DNA of 64,000 nt from Humulus lupulus (Eukaryota > Streptophyta > Magnoliopsida > Rosales > Cannabaceae): contig NC_084800.1 of NCBI RefSeq assembly GCF_963169125.1, positions 56,094,866-56,158,865 on the forward strand, given 5' to 3'. Made by a program: the position numbers and the translations under genes. Below the pieces are notes generated by a model that worked only from the letters and a program-made list of their open reading frames with translations, was not told where the DNA came from and ran no database searches. Numbering within the stretch: the stretch's first letter is position 1; each line of letters opens with the position of its first letter. This document shows positions 1 through 10,347 of this stretch, one piece after another.

Positions 1-23
1 TCTTTGTACTTTTATGTGCTCAG

Positions 24-1178
24 AAGATGGTCAGGAGATAGCTAGTGAGGATGCTCCAGAGAACAATCCCCAGTATACAACCGTGTATGTCGGAAATCTT
101 GCTCCAGAGGTATGGTTTGATCTCTGTTATAATCATTAATTTATTATAGTATTGTGACTACTCATAAACAAGAGTTGAATTTGAAGTATTTTTACAAAAG
201 AGTTTTAGGAACTATATAAAGTGTGGATTGTTCAGATGACAAGTCAAGTAAATTTGGGTAAACAAGTCTAAGGATTATGTGTGGGAAAATGTTTTAAACA
301 AAGTTTATATCAAATGGGTCAGGTATCACGTTGGACACAGATAAGACGTCACCACCCTTTCCTGTCTTTCAACAGGAGATTTTTGTATAAATAATAATAA
401 GAATAATTTTTATATATATGTATGTATAACATGGTGTGAATTTTAATCAAACAATCTTGCATATTTGTTGTTTCAATGCAAGTGTAACTTTAGTTTTTCT
501 CGATTTTTCTAAATGTTAGCTACAACATTTTGAAGGTTACTTCAGTTGACCTCCACCGTCATTTCCACGCTCTTGGTGCTGGAACCATTGAAGATGTTAG
601 AGTGCAACGAGATAAAGGGTTTGGGTTTGTGAGATTCACCACACATTCTGAAGCAGCTATGGCCATCCAGCTGGGGAATGCTCGGATGCTGTATGGCAAA
701 ACCATTAAGGTATATTGTATGATTTTACGTATCTTTTGAGATGGGGCCAAGCTTTTATTTGGAAGATGGTTTTTGGTGGCCCCCTAGTACGTGTCTTTGT
801 GCAATTAAAAATGGCATTATGATGTATAAATAATTAAATATTTGTCACGTAGTCAGTATCATCCATGGTTAATTGTAAAATATCTTACTGTTGCAGTGCT
901 CGTGGGGAAGCAAACCGACACCGCCGGGGACAAACTCTGCTCCACTTCCCCCACCAGCTGCTGCAAGTATGCCAGTTTTCTCTGCAGCCGACCTCGCGGC
1001 TTATGGAAGACAAATGACATTAAGCAAAATGGGTGGTGCTCAAGCGCTTATGCATCCTCAAAGCCAGCACGCTCTCAAGGCAGCCATGGGAATGGGTGCA
1101 GGGGGTAGTCAGGCTATATATGATGCTGGCTATCCGAATGTAGCTACCACCCAACAGCTCATGTATTACCACCAGTAA
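24..1178 (+). CDS. UBP1: UBP1-like oligouridylate-binding protein, last three coding exons
   Basis: This is the 3' part of a nuclear RNA-binding protein gene; the 5' part lies before the window. Visible coding exons are 24-109, 536-709 and 897-1178, joined by GT-AG introns with matching phases. They encode the third RRM: RNP2 is TVYVGNL at the end of the first exon and RNP1 is KGFGFVRF in the second, followed by [11 protein letters not shown]. The C-terminal tail is rich in Ala, Met and Gln and ends in QQLMYYHQ before TAA at 1176-1178. The linker and tail are what I know from plant UBP1 proteins, which bind U-rich introns and 3' UTRs and join stress granules. RBP45/47 proteins are the nearest alternative, but the tail fits UBP1 better. 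No breaks are seen, so the gene is probably functional. Family call is firm; the paralogue is not. Confidence 0.93.
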
Positions 1179-1480
1179 TTTCATGCAGGAGGTATTCGGT
1201 AGTCGGTTTGGTGAAATAAGTTACTCAGATTTGACTGTAGGATAATATTTTCTGAATTTTCCTCCCTAGTTTTTCTTCCTTTTTTCTCTTTCTTTTTTCA
1301 CTTGGTTTTAGATTGCTGTATTTCTATAAACAAATATACCTCTTCTGAGTGCGTGAACTGGTACTGTGTGTTTCTATTTTCCCTGTTGGGATTCTGACTT
1401 TAATCGAAGCTTTGGCTAAAGGTGCTACTGAATCTCTGAATATCCCATAACTGAAGAAACTCTCAAGCAATGAATAAATA
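1179..1480 (+). terminator. UBP1-like 3' UTR with poly(A) signals
   Basis: The sequence after the stop is T-rich, as usual for plant 3' UTRs. An AATAAA hexamer is at 1473-1478, with weaker A-rich candidates near 1328. The true cleavage site cannot be fixed from sequence alone. Confidence 0.5.
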
Positions 1481-1499
1481 TACTAGTAGTACTATGGTT

Positions 1500-2185
1500 T
1501 TCTGTATCGAGGGGATTGTGTTAATGTAAAATAGGGTTTTTATTTTCTATCTGCAATGAATATTTATTCCAGTAATCTGGAATAACACGAGCATTTTAAC
1601 ATCGCGCGTTTTGTTGGATAGGTCACTTAATAATAAATATACGTCCATTGCAACGTTAAATCAATACTCGCGCTATACAATTTTTTTTGCTTCTCCATTG
1701 TATAATATAAGAAAAAATATGGATTAGGTTGGAGTAAAATTAAATATGTTGATAAATTGTTAAATCTAAATTAGAAAGAAAAAAAAAGTTGGTTGTAATG
1801 TAATGATTTTTTTTTCGTTTAAAACAAATACATAGAGGTGGAAATTAAAAATTATCTCAAGTTATTTAGATTGTTGGATTAATTTTTTAATTTTTTTAAA
1901 CAAACTCTCTAATTTGATAACAAAATTACATTCTTATCTAATCCCACCGTTCAAATAAGACCTCTATATCATTGAATATTGTTCGATTTTTATCATAAAT
2001 AAACTCAAGGTTTTTATTTTTTTAAAAAAATCCAAAACGGTGGACCTCTTCTATTTTAACTTATATGCACAACAACGAAAATGGTGATTGGTGGAAAGTG
2101 CATTGCTGTCAAACATGGCCCCATTGTTCACAAAAGTGAAGTGTCTTTGTCGACCTATAGGTGCACTGTTTCTGCTCATACTACT
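1500..2185. other. AT-rich intergenic sequence
   Basis: I see only homopolymer runs and simple AT-rich sequence between the UBP1-like gene and the MITE at 2186. No convincing coding potential. Confidence 0.5.
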
Positions 2186-2685
2186 AGGGTGAGCATTGGT
2201 CGGTTTGGACGGTTTTTCCACAATAAAAAATCAAGAATTCAATTTTCGGTAAAAAATCAATCGTTTTGGACTGCAGTTTGATCGGTTAAACCGACCAAAC
2301 CGAATTGATTATTGTTTTTTTTTTTTTTGAAAGTTATAGTTAAAAAATTATAAATTTTGAATTGTTGGAATTTATTTTTGTGCATTTTTAAAACATAAAT
2401 ATATATAACATAATTACATTTACAAATTTTAAAATTTGAAACATAATTAAAAATACAAATTTTAATAATTAGTAATTATATAATATTATATTATTATTTT
2501 ATTATGTTCGGTTGGTTTTGGTTTTGTTGGTCAGTTCACCCAAAATTTCAAAATAGACCAAACAGTGGCAGTTTGCATCATCGGCGATTTTTTCGGTTTT
2601 CGGTTTAAACGGTTTTGATTTTTTCATTTTTCAGTAGTTCGGTGTAGACTGTTTTTTCGGTTTTTCAAATTTTATGCTCGGCCCT
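2186..2685. mobile_element. hAT-like MITE rich in CGGTTT motifs
   Basis: About 500 bp bounded by short inverted ends, AGGGTGAGCAT on the left and ATGCTCGGCCCT on the right, which pair imperfectly. Both ends inside the borders carry repeated CGGTTT and AAACCG blocks, the subterminal style of small hAT elements. The centre is AT-rich and non-coding. A clean 8 bp target duplication is not visible; both flanks share only TACTA. Confidence 0.5.
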
Positions 2686-3185
2686 AAGTACTATTTACCA
2701 GCTACCGTATATTTTTGGACACTCTATAATCTCCACTTAATTACCTAAACAAACAACTGATATAAACGACAAAAATCCAATATAGGGAAGCAATAACGAA
2801 GACGTAACAGTAGTGACACCACAATAATTTAATATTTTGCTTCTGTACTCGAACCATTCCCATTTAGCTTTCTGGTCAACAAAGTCGTCTTTTTCCGATC
2901 AACCCCAGACTAAATTCACTTAAGCAGCTTATCAACCATTCATGCATCATAAACCAGTAGAAATAAAAATTCAATTTCATAACAGATGTAATATATCTCT
3001 TTTTTTTTATTCACAAAAAGGGCTCGTAATTCTCATTACAGTGCAAAATTTTCTTCTTTATCTTTTTTTTTGGTAGGATTAAGTTAGCCGCATAAAGCTG
3101 ATTCATTCTCGTATTATGTTATATAATATCATAATCGGGTTTAGAAGTGAAGTGACTATTGTTTATTTTTGGTCCTCTTCCTCTG
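2686..3185. other. Intergenic sequence between MITE and FLZ gene, includes likely FLZ 3' UTR
   Basis: The minus-strand FLZ gene ends at 3186, so roughly 2900-3185 should hold its 3' UTR. The rest is AT-rich with no coding signal that I can support. Confidence 0.4.
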
Positions 3186-4129
3186 CTAAATGGCAACGAT
3201 ACCGGTTGAGAAGATTTGGCCTCTGCCATGAGATGATGATGAGACTGAAACATCAACACCTCTTTTGGTCTCTGATCTGCACTGCTGTTCTTTCCTTTCA
3301 TCATTCAAAATCTGACTTGAACGACATTCTGAACTACAAAACGCTTTCTCTCCTCTGTAAAAACCAAAGCAGAATAAATCAAATTAGCTCATATTCAATT
3401 AGTTTTTTTTTTTAAAAAAATAGTACTAAAGTTTTGTCACTATAAATTTTGTATGTAAGAAATTTTTGTAGTTGTTCTGTACCTGTACATATATATGTCC
3501 TTTCCATGGAGTTTTTTCCGGCATAAATGGCAACAACTAAGAAAATCCGAAGTGGGAAAGGAAGAATTTTCTTCACCGGAGATCGCTGACGGCGAATCAA
3601 AAATACTCCTTTGGTTATTACACCGATCCAGATCGTTTTTCCTCGCTGACGGCGAATCAAAAATACCCCTTTGGTTATTACACCGACCCAAATCATTTTT
3701 CCGGTGATTTCTTCTTCCATAGTCAACTCCATCATAATAGACCTTGGTAATCGACTTGTTATTCGGTAAACGACAAGTAACATAAGTGTAACTCTCTTCG
3801 TCTAATTCTTCGCAAGCTCTGAACTTGTCCCCGTTATTGACTATCTTCACCGGAATTGGATTCGAGCGATTCAAATTCAAACTGCATATCGCGTACTTGG
3901 CTGGAAAATCTCTACCGCCGTCAACGGAGGATTTTTCCAAGGCGGCGACGATTCCCAGCCCAACTCCGCCAAGATCGTAGCTCTTCAAACCACGTGGGGA
4001 TTGCATCTTGAGATCTAATGGGCTTCTCGGACTAGTCCCGATTTCAATTGAGCCGGCGCGGTGGCCGGGAACAAGAAGCTCGGAGAGTTTCCCGATCATT
4101 GGGCGAGCTTTGTTAGTCAAGTTTACCAT
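3186..4129 (-). CDS. FCS-like zinc finger (FLZ, DUF581) protein, two exons
   Basis: FLZ proteins are plant-specific adaptors that bind SnRK1 kinase subunits through a C-terminal zinc finger. Exon 1 is 3483-4129, exon 2 is 3186-3354. The intron starts GTACAG and ends TTTTACAG and splits an Arg codon inside the FLZ domain. Joined, the domain reads FLSCCHLCRKKLHGKDIYMYR, then GEKAFCSSECRSSQI, giving the CX2C...FCSxxC core. The product is 271 aa. I chose ATG at 4129 because MIGKLSELL and SPRSPLD, typical of the longer family members, follow at once. An in-frame ATG at 4222 would add 31 residues of low-complexity leader. The middle contains a tandem 20-residue duplication described separately. No disabling change seen. 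Confidence 0.9.
3583..3702 (-). repeat. 60 bp tandem duplication inside the FLZ coding exon
   Basis: Two adjacent 60 bp copies (3583-3642 and 3643-3702) differ at only a few positions. They keep the reading frame and duplicate a 20-residue block containing RKNDL.RCNNQR and IFDSPSA just before the zinc finger. The high similarity points to a recent event. Confidence 0.9.
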
Positions 4130-4372
4130 CAAATTTAAACCCAAAAACCAGGAATGAAAAATGGAGAATTGGGAATGGAAATGGGAATGAGATAGAGAGA
4201 GAAGTCTTGTGTTTTCTCTCAATGGCTTTAGGAATCTAATTTATGATGAAGTGAGGGAGTGGGTGGACTTAAAGCCCATGGTTTGGTTTGGTTTGTTTTG
4301 GAATTATACGAGTGATGATTTGTTCAAGCTAGATCAATTAATCGTTTAATTGCTTTATTATTATTATTATTA

Positions 4373-4386
4373 TTATATAAATAAAA
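4373..4386 (-). promoter_or_regulatory. Candidate TATA box for the FLZ gene
   Basis: Read on the minus strand, a TTTATTTATATAAT stretch lies about 245 bp before the chosen ATG, followed by a CT-rich leader near 4190-4205. The position is plausible, but the region is AT-rich, so chance is possible. Confidence 0.35.
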
Positions 4387-4559
4387 GGGATTTCAATAAT
4401 ATTTTAAAAGAGGTCAGTTATCAAATGGGGCCCAACTTGAAATAAAAAAAAGTTGTCCATTTGCAATGATTGGGACCCAGTCTCGGGATCTGGCCCACCA
4501 CGGGTCTTGTTCGGCGACAATAAAGATTCTTTTCGGAATTTGGACCGTTAGACCTCTCA

Positions 4560-5822
4560 CACGTGTCATTCATCCAAGGGTCAGTAGTTTCAGTAGCAAT
4601 TATTGCTAAACCACTGAGAGGAGCTATGCAAGCCCACTGAAACAGGCTGCTGAGGCCCACTATTTGGAGTTTGATAGCGACTCGGCCTGCCCTCGAATGG
4701 GTCTCTCTCTTACTTATTGTACGGGACTTCTTCTTTCCGAAATTACAGAAAAACCCTTTCTACTTTTTCTTTGAAAGTGAAAGCCATTTCTCTCTCTCTC
4801 TTGCTTAATCACTTTATGTTTATGTCTTTACACTTTTTTATCATTTTTTAGGGGACTTTTTTTTTTTCATCAATTTCATAGCTCCACTTTCACTTTTTAA
4901 AAACAATAAATAAAGTGTGGCAATTTTTTGAGTGTATTTGTAAAGATTTCACAAAATATAAAAATTTACAAGTGATATAATGTAATTTCCTTTGAAAATT
5001 AGTTTACGGTATTTTTTATGCAACTCTATTTATAATTAGTATAATTTTCATACTTACTTAAATAAATTATTTTACAAAAACAAACTTTTTTATTTTTATA
5101 TTGGCCAGACTGTATGAGAGATTTGGGTCGTGTCTCATTATTGATGACCATTACCACCGGATTAAGCTTTTGAGCATATATTTTGCTTTATTTATTCTAC
5201 ATAATATTACCATTTTTGTTAAGAAGAATAATTTACTTTAATGTTCAAAGATTATATATCTATTCTTATCTTATGATTTATGTTTTGTTACACTTTTAAC
5301 TTTATTTTTGTAGTGGAGCATCTTAAAATAAAACATAGACAATCAATTTTATATTTAAGAAAAGCCTATATTGGAACCACTCAAACACAGCCCATATTGG
5401 GTATGAAATTAAATAATTTCAGTTTGCACTAAGTTATCTATAAAGGATTTGATACAAATATTCATGTATCTATTAAAAATTAAATAAAGAGAGAGATCAT
5501 GATCGTAGTATTTTTTTTCCCATTGGAAGATCGTAATCAAAATTTAATGCGTGGATTCAATTTCTGATATATTTAAAAAAAAAAATTATTATTTCTCTTT
5601 CAAGATGTCATGATAGATATGCTCTGATTAGGGGCATTTGTGTCATTTCAGTAGCAACCAAGTGGTCCAAACTCCAAAGAATGATACTTTCATAAAAGTG
5701 TCATCAAAACCATGAGCCAGGTTCAGATTACTACTATACAGACGAGAAAAATCATGGCCTACATCACGTGCAAAGATGACACGTGCAAAACAATCATTCA
5801 TGAGCTCATTGGAAGCCACGTG
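4560..5822. promoter_or_regulatory. G-box cluster upstream of the FLZ gene
   Basis: CACGTG cores occur at 4560-4565, 5765-5770, 5780-5785 and 5817-5822. The first, within ACACGTGT, has an ABRE-like context. These are binding sites for bZIP and bHLH factors, and fit the ABA, sugar and stress responses known for FLZ genes. The three distal sites lie within 60 bp of each other but 1.6 kb from the ATG. The rest of 4130-6667 is AT-rich non-coding sequence, with TGGGCC-type elements near 4490 and 5880. Confidence 0.45.
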
Positions 5823-6667
5823 ATTCCGAATTGGGCCGAAGTTAGAGCCTAGTGACTAGGACCTCGGAGTCATATGTATTTGTAGATGGGCTGGCTATCT
5901 GGCCCATGATGGGAATATTATTATTATTATTTTACACATTAGTTATATTTACACTTCAAATTAATATAATAACTTAATCTTTTTTATTTTATTATCATAG
6001 AAACAAAATCTTATAATATAAGTAAATTTATTAGATTTTTAATTATTTTTCACAAATTTATGTTTAGGATTATCCTTTAACATTGTAAAGAGGTGCATAA
6101 TTTTGTTTTTTTTAATAAATACTGTTTTCTTAATTTATGGAATAAAATATATTTGATTTGGATGTACAGTAAAACTTCTATATAAGAATAACTTTTATTT
6201 TATTATAAAAAAATTTGGTCTCAATTTGACCAGTTATAAATAAGAATAACCTATAAAATATAATTAATTATATGTTTTTTTAAGTCTCGCATTAAGAAAT
6301 TATACATCTATATAGTAATAATTATGTATATAATCAAATAAATATATATTATGTCATTTATTTGTACTCAAGAGAAAATTAAATATTTATTTCACATTTG
6401 AATTACCTAAATTACTTTTAAATATGTAATAGTTTATTAAAGATTTTTTATTATTATTATTGTTAAAGTTGATATTTTTTTGTGTTTTGAAATCTTTTTG
6501 TACCGATACCTCTATTTAGTTATAATCTCTCAATTAAAACACAATTAATTTGGTCTCAAATGCTATTTTTATATAGATATTTTAGAGTATATATAAATTT
6601 ATAGAGTAATAGTATAGATCTCTTTATTATTGTAATTTTTTTCTTAAGTTTGGTCTCTCATTTTTTT

Positions 6668-7211
6668 AAGGCTATTTAGGATTTTTACCCCCCGAATTAT
6701 TACCACTACCGTATCGTGCCCCGTAATTTTTTCAGGCCGTTCAAAATTCCCCCCGAAATATTCACAGTAATGTAAAGAAGGACTTCCGTTAACTTTCAAC
6801 ACATGTAGCTAACATAATGCTGACATGACTCTTTACATGCTGATGTGTCTTGGCCATGTCAGCGCCATGTGTGTAATTTTATTATTTTTAAATATGGTTT
6901 TTATTTTTTTGAATGTATAAGAAATGGTTTAATTTATTAATTCTATTTTTTAGTGTTTAATTCATTAATTTTTAATATGATTATAGATTTTTTAATTTAA
7001 AATTATACACATGGCGCTGACATGGCCAAGACACATGAGCATGTAAAGAGCCATGTCAGCCTTTTGTTAGCCACATGTGTTGAAAGTTAACGGAAGTCCT
7101 TCTTTACATTACTGTGAATATTTCGGGGGGAATTTTTAACGGCCTTAAAAAATTAGGGGGCACGATACGGTAGTGGTAATAATTCGGAGGGTAAAAATCA
7201 TAAATAGCCTT
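6668..7211. mobile_element. Non-autonomous element with about 210 bp terminal inverted repeats
   Basis: A left arm (6668-6879) and right arm (7001-7211) are near-perfect reverse complements, starting AAGGCTATTTAGGATTTTTA and ending with the reverse of it. A roughly 120 bp AT-rich spacer separates them. Both borders sit in T-runs, so the target duplication cannot be defined. The long arms suggest a Mutator-like or foldback MITE. No protein is encoded. Confidence 0.8.
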
Positions 7212-9693
7212 TTTTTTTTTTTTTTATTTCAAATTTTGAGGTGTCAAGATGTTGACCCACCCTTCTCTATTTATTATATATTTTAAAGAAGAAAGTGACT
7301 CCAGCTTGATCAACTTATTAGTGAGCTAATCAATCACTGTTTGATTGGGTTATTCTATAATTTCTTAGTAGGTCCCACCCAAAAAATTATTCCCCATTAA
7401 ATATAATCTTTTTCTTTTCCTTTTCTTTTCTTAATGTCTTTTTCTTATGTTTTAACTTTAATTGATGTTTGGCTATAATAATTAGACATGGTTGATATTC
7501 TTTTTGGTGGGGGCTTGTAATTACTTCCCTTTACTTTTGTAAATATGATAAAAATCATTTGATTTTATTATTAATATTATTATTTCAGCTTCTATATAAA
7601 ACTTTGTACCTTAACTACTTTTAAAATATGATATTTGACCCTCCTGTGTAAGCTTAAATTAGGATGACATTAGGCAATGTTAGATCAAGAGATTCAAGAC
7701 TTATGTTAATTTTAAAAATTACTCATACTAGTTTTCAAACTATATTTTGGAACTTTTCAGAAGACCTAATGCTATAAAACCTAAACAAAATGGCATAAAC
7801 TATTAAAAACTTTATTCTTTTTACACATCTCTCTTATGATTTTTTTTTTTTTTTTTGAGAAAGGCTCTCTTATGAAATTGAGCTGGTAAAATAGTCACCT
7901 ACTATATTTAAATGGAGTTATCAATCAAACAATAACATTTCTTTTTCTTTCGAGAAAATAAATATCTTAAAGAATGTTGATATTTTTCTTTTTGAAAAAA
8001 TAGGAAACAAAAAAAAAAATCTATAGAATCAGTATACATTGTACTCGTACTCATTTATAAGATATTTTCATGGTTCAAATTTATGGGTCCATTTATTTTG
8101 TATGTAGGTTTTAGATTTTTTTTTTTGTTTGACAAAATAGATTTTAGATTTTTAGTCATACTTTTGTTTTGTTTTTTGTCGTTATATTTGAGAATTTAAA
8201 TTTATTAACACGCATCTATTTAATTCAAATGCAATTATTTTCACATTCACATGAAAATTGATCATATCCCATTTCTTCTTCTTCTTCGAACACTTGTGAA
8301 TTAATTACAACTCTGATCATATAAAATAGTTCAATTGTTTTAAATTAAGCAACTTTCAGAATATTCCAAGTATAATTGCTTTTTTTCTTTTTATAGTTCT
8401 TAATAATTTAGGATTTTAAGCTTTTTTTTTTTTTTTGAAAACTTATATAAAATCTATAGAGAGAAAAGTACCAATCATTAGATTAGTATCAAATAAGTAG
8501 CCACACTTAACTAATAATTAAGAATTCATATACCATTGAGAAATTGATGAGGACCACTCTATTCACTACAACTAACATCACAATCAATCAGAATCATAAA
8601 AAACTATATACAATTTTATATTTGCGTATTATAATAATTTTTCATACGTAATACACTGTATCTCTTGTTGATTAAAAAAAATGTTTTGATTTCACCCACT
8701 CTATGTTGAAGAAGTGTTGCTTTCCACACTAAAATAATAGAAATAATAAAAACCAATGAAGTGTTTCTTTTAAATATATATATATATATATATTATATTA
8801 TATCTATACATATCTAAAACAGAGAGAGAGAGAGATTAAAATAGAATTGAGTTCGTCTATGCAATGTAATTGACCTTTTCCTCCATAATTATATATATTC
8901 TTTGTTTTTGTTTTTATTCATTGATTTAAAATTTAATGAAAGAACTATTTTATTTAAGAAGCAATATCTAAAGAAATCCATGATGAATAAGTAGCTCTTA
9001 ATATTTTATTCAATTTATATATATATATATTTAAATGCAATATCTTTGAAAAACTCAAAGCAAATCCTTATTTTTTTACTAGTGTATACGTATACACTAT
9101 AATTGAGCAAAATTATTATTATTATTATTATGTGGTGATAAACTATTATATGCAAATATTATAAGGATATTATTATTAGAAGAAGAAAATTGGATGCTTC
9201 CGGAGAAATAGAGGGATATAGGGTTCATTTATTCAAGGTCTTCGAAGACCTTGAGCTTGAGATATTAGGACGAGTGGACATTATTGACAAACAAAAATAT
9301 TTTTAACTACACTTATATAATATTTTCTGTTTTGCCCAAGTGTTTATTAGTATATTTTCTTAAAAAATTGAGCTATATTATATATAATAGTGTTGGGTTT
9401 TCCTTGTTTCTAATCTTCTCCTTTCTCTTTTTTTCGTTCAATTTTTGTTCCTGCCTTTCATTTTCGTTATGACTTCATCTTTTTAATTGAACCTGAAAAA
9501 TATGTTTTGGGATTCTTTTCTAATTTTTATGATTTTCTTATTATTTATATTTAGGACTCGTCCATTTTACTTATGGATAGAAGAAGATGAGTATTTTTTT
9601 AATTATATTGTTTGGATAGTCTAGTAAAAGAACATACATTTTTTGTTTTTGTTTCAATATAATAAAAATAAGGTTTTTTTTTCATAAATATAT
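7212..9693. other. AT-rich intergenic sequence with microsatellites
   Basis: No gene is supported. The stretch holds a TA microsatellite near 8778, an AG run near 8821, an ATT run near 9115 and many T homopolymers. A perfect 22 bp palindrome is at 9233-9254. Confidence 0.5.
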
Positions 9694-10280
9694 TGTAGTA
9701 AATCTGATGCCTCAAAGTCTATATTGAAACCTGCACAGAAGTTAATACACAACACTACACAAAACGATAATCATGAAACAAATATTAAGACTCAAAACAG
9801 AAAATTAAAATCAACACAAGACACAGATTTATACTGGTTCAAGTCCAATAAATCAGGATGATTTATTGGCTCTAATCCAGTCTTGGAAACACCCTTCGTA
9901 ATCCTTTATTGATCGAATAAAGAGGAGGCCAACACAGTCGAGTAGCTCATACAACAACACTGAAGAAATCTCTCTTCTAATCACACAAACCAAGCTTGCA
10001 TATTCATCAACATATGCAACCTATTACATAAACCCGAAACCCCTCTAAGCTTGCTCTTTCCTTAGCTCTCTCTCTTATTCACTCGATCAAGATCTCACTC
10101 TCTGTTTCTTTTAGTCTTGAAATTATAGCTCTGTATATCTGACCTCTTTTTTTTGAACCGAGAAGCCACAATATATATATAGCCAATACCATTGTTAACT
10201 TAAACCGTTAAGTTAGTTAATGAACCAACTAACATAACAGTCAAAGTCAAATAATGACTTATAGGAACTCAAACCCCACA
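9694..10280 (-). repeat. Copia 3' LTR (left, intact, 587 bp)
   Basis: Starts TGTAGTAAAT and ends ACCCCACA on the plus strand, so it is bounded by TG and CA. It matches 14473-14960 plus 27814-27910. The adjoining internal sequence at 10281-10299 read on the minus strand is purine-rich, the expected polypurine tract. Confidence 0.93.
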
Positions 10281-10347
10281 AATTCCTCCTAGTTCCTTTA
10301 AGTCATGACAGTCAAAAAATCAGAGTGTTCCCAAAGTTGTCCTTTTC

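Noticed and set aside
3495..3707. Plus-strand open frame over the FLZ exon
   Set aside because: It is the shadow of the 60 bp duplication in the real minus-strand FLZ exon.
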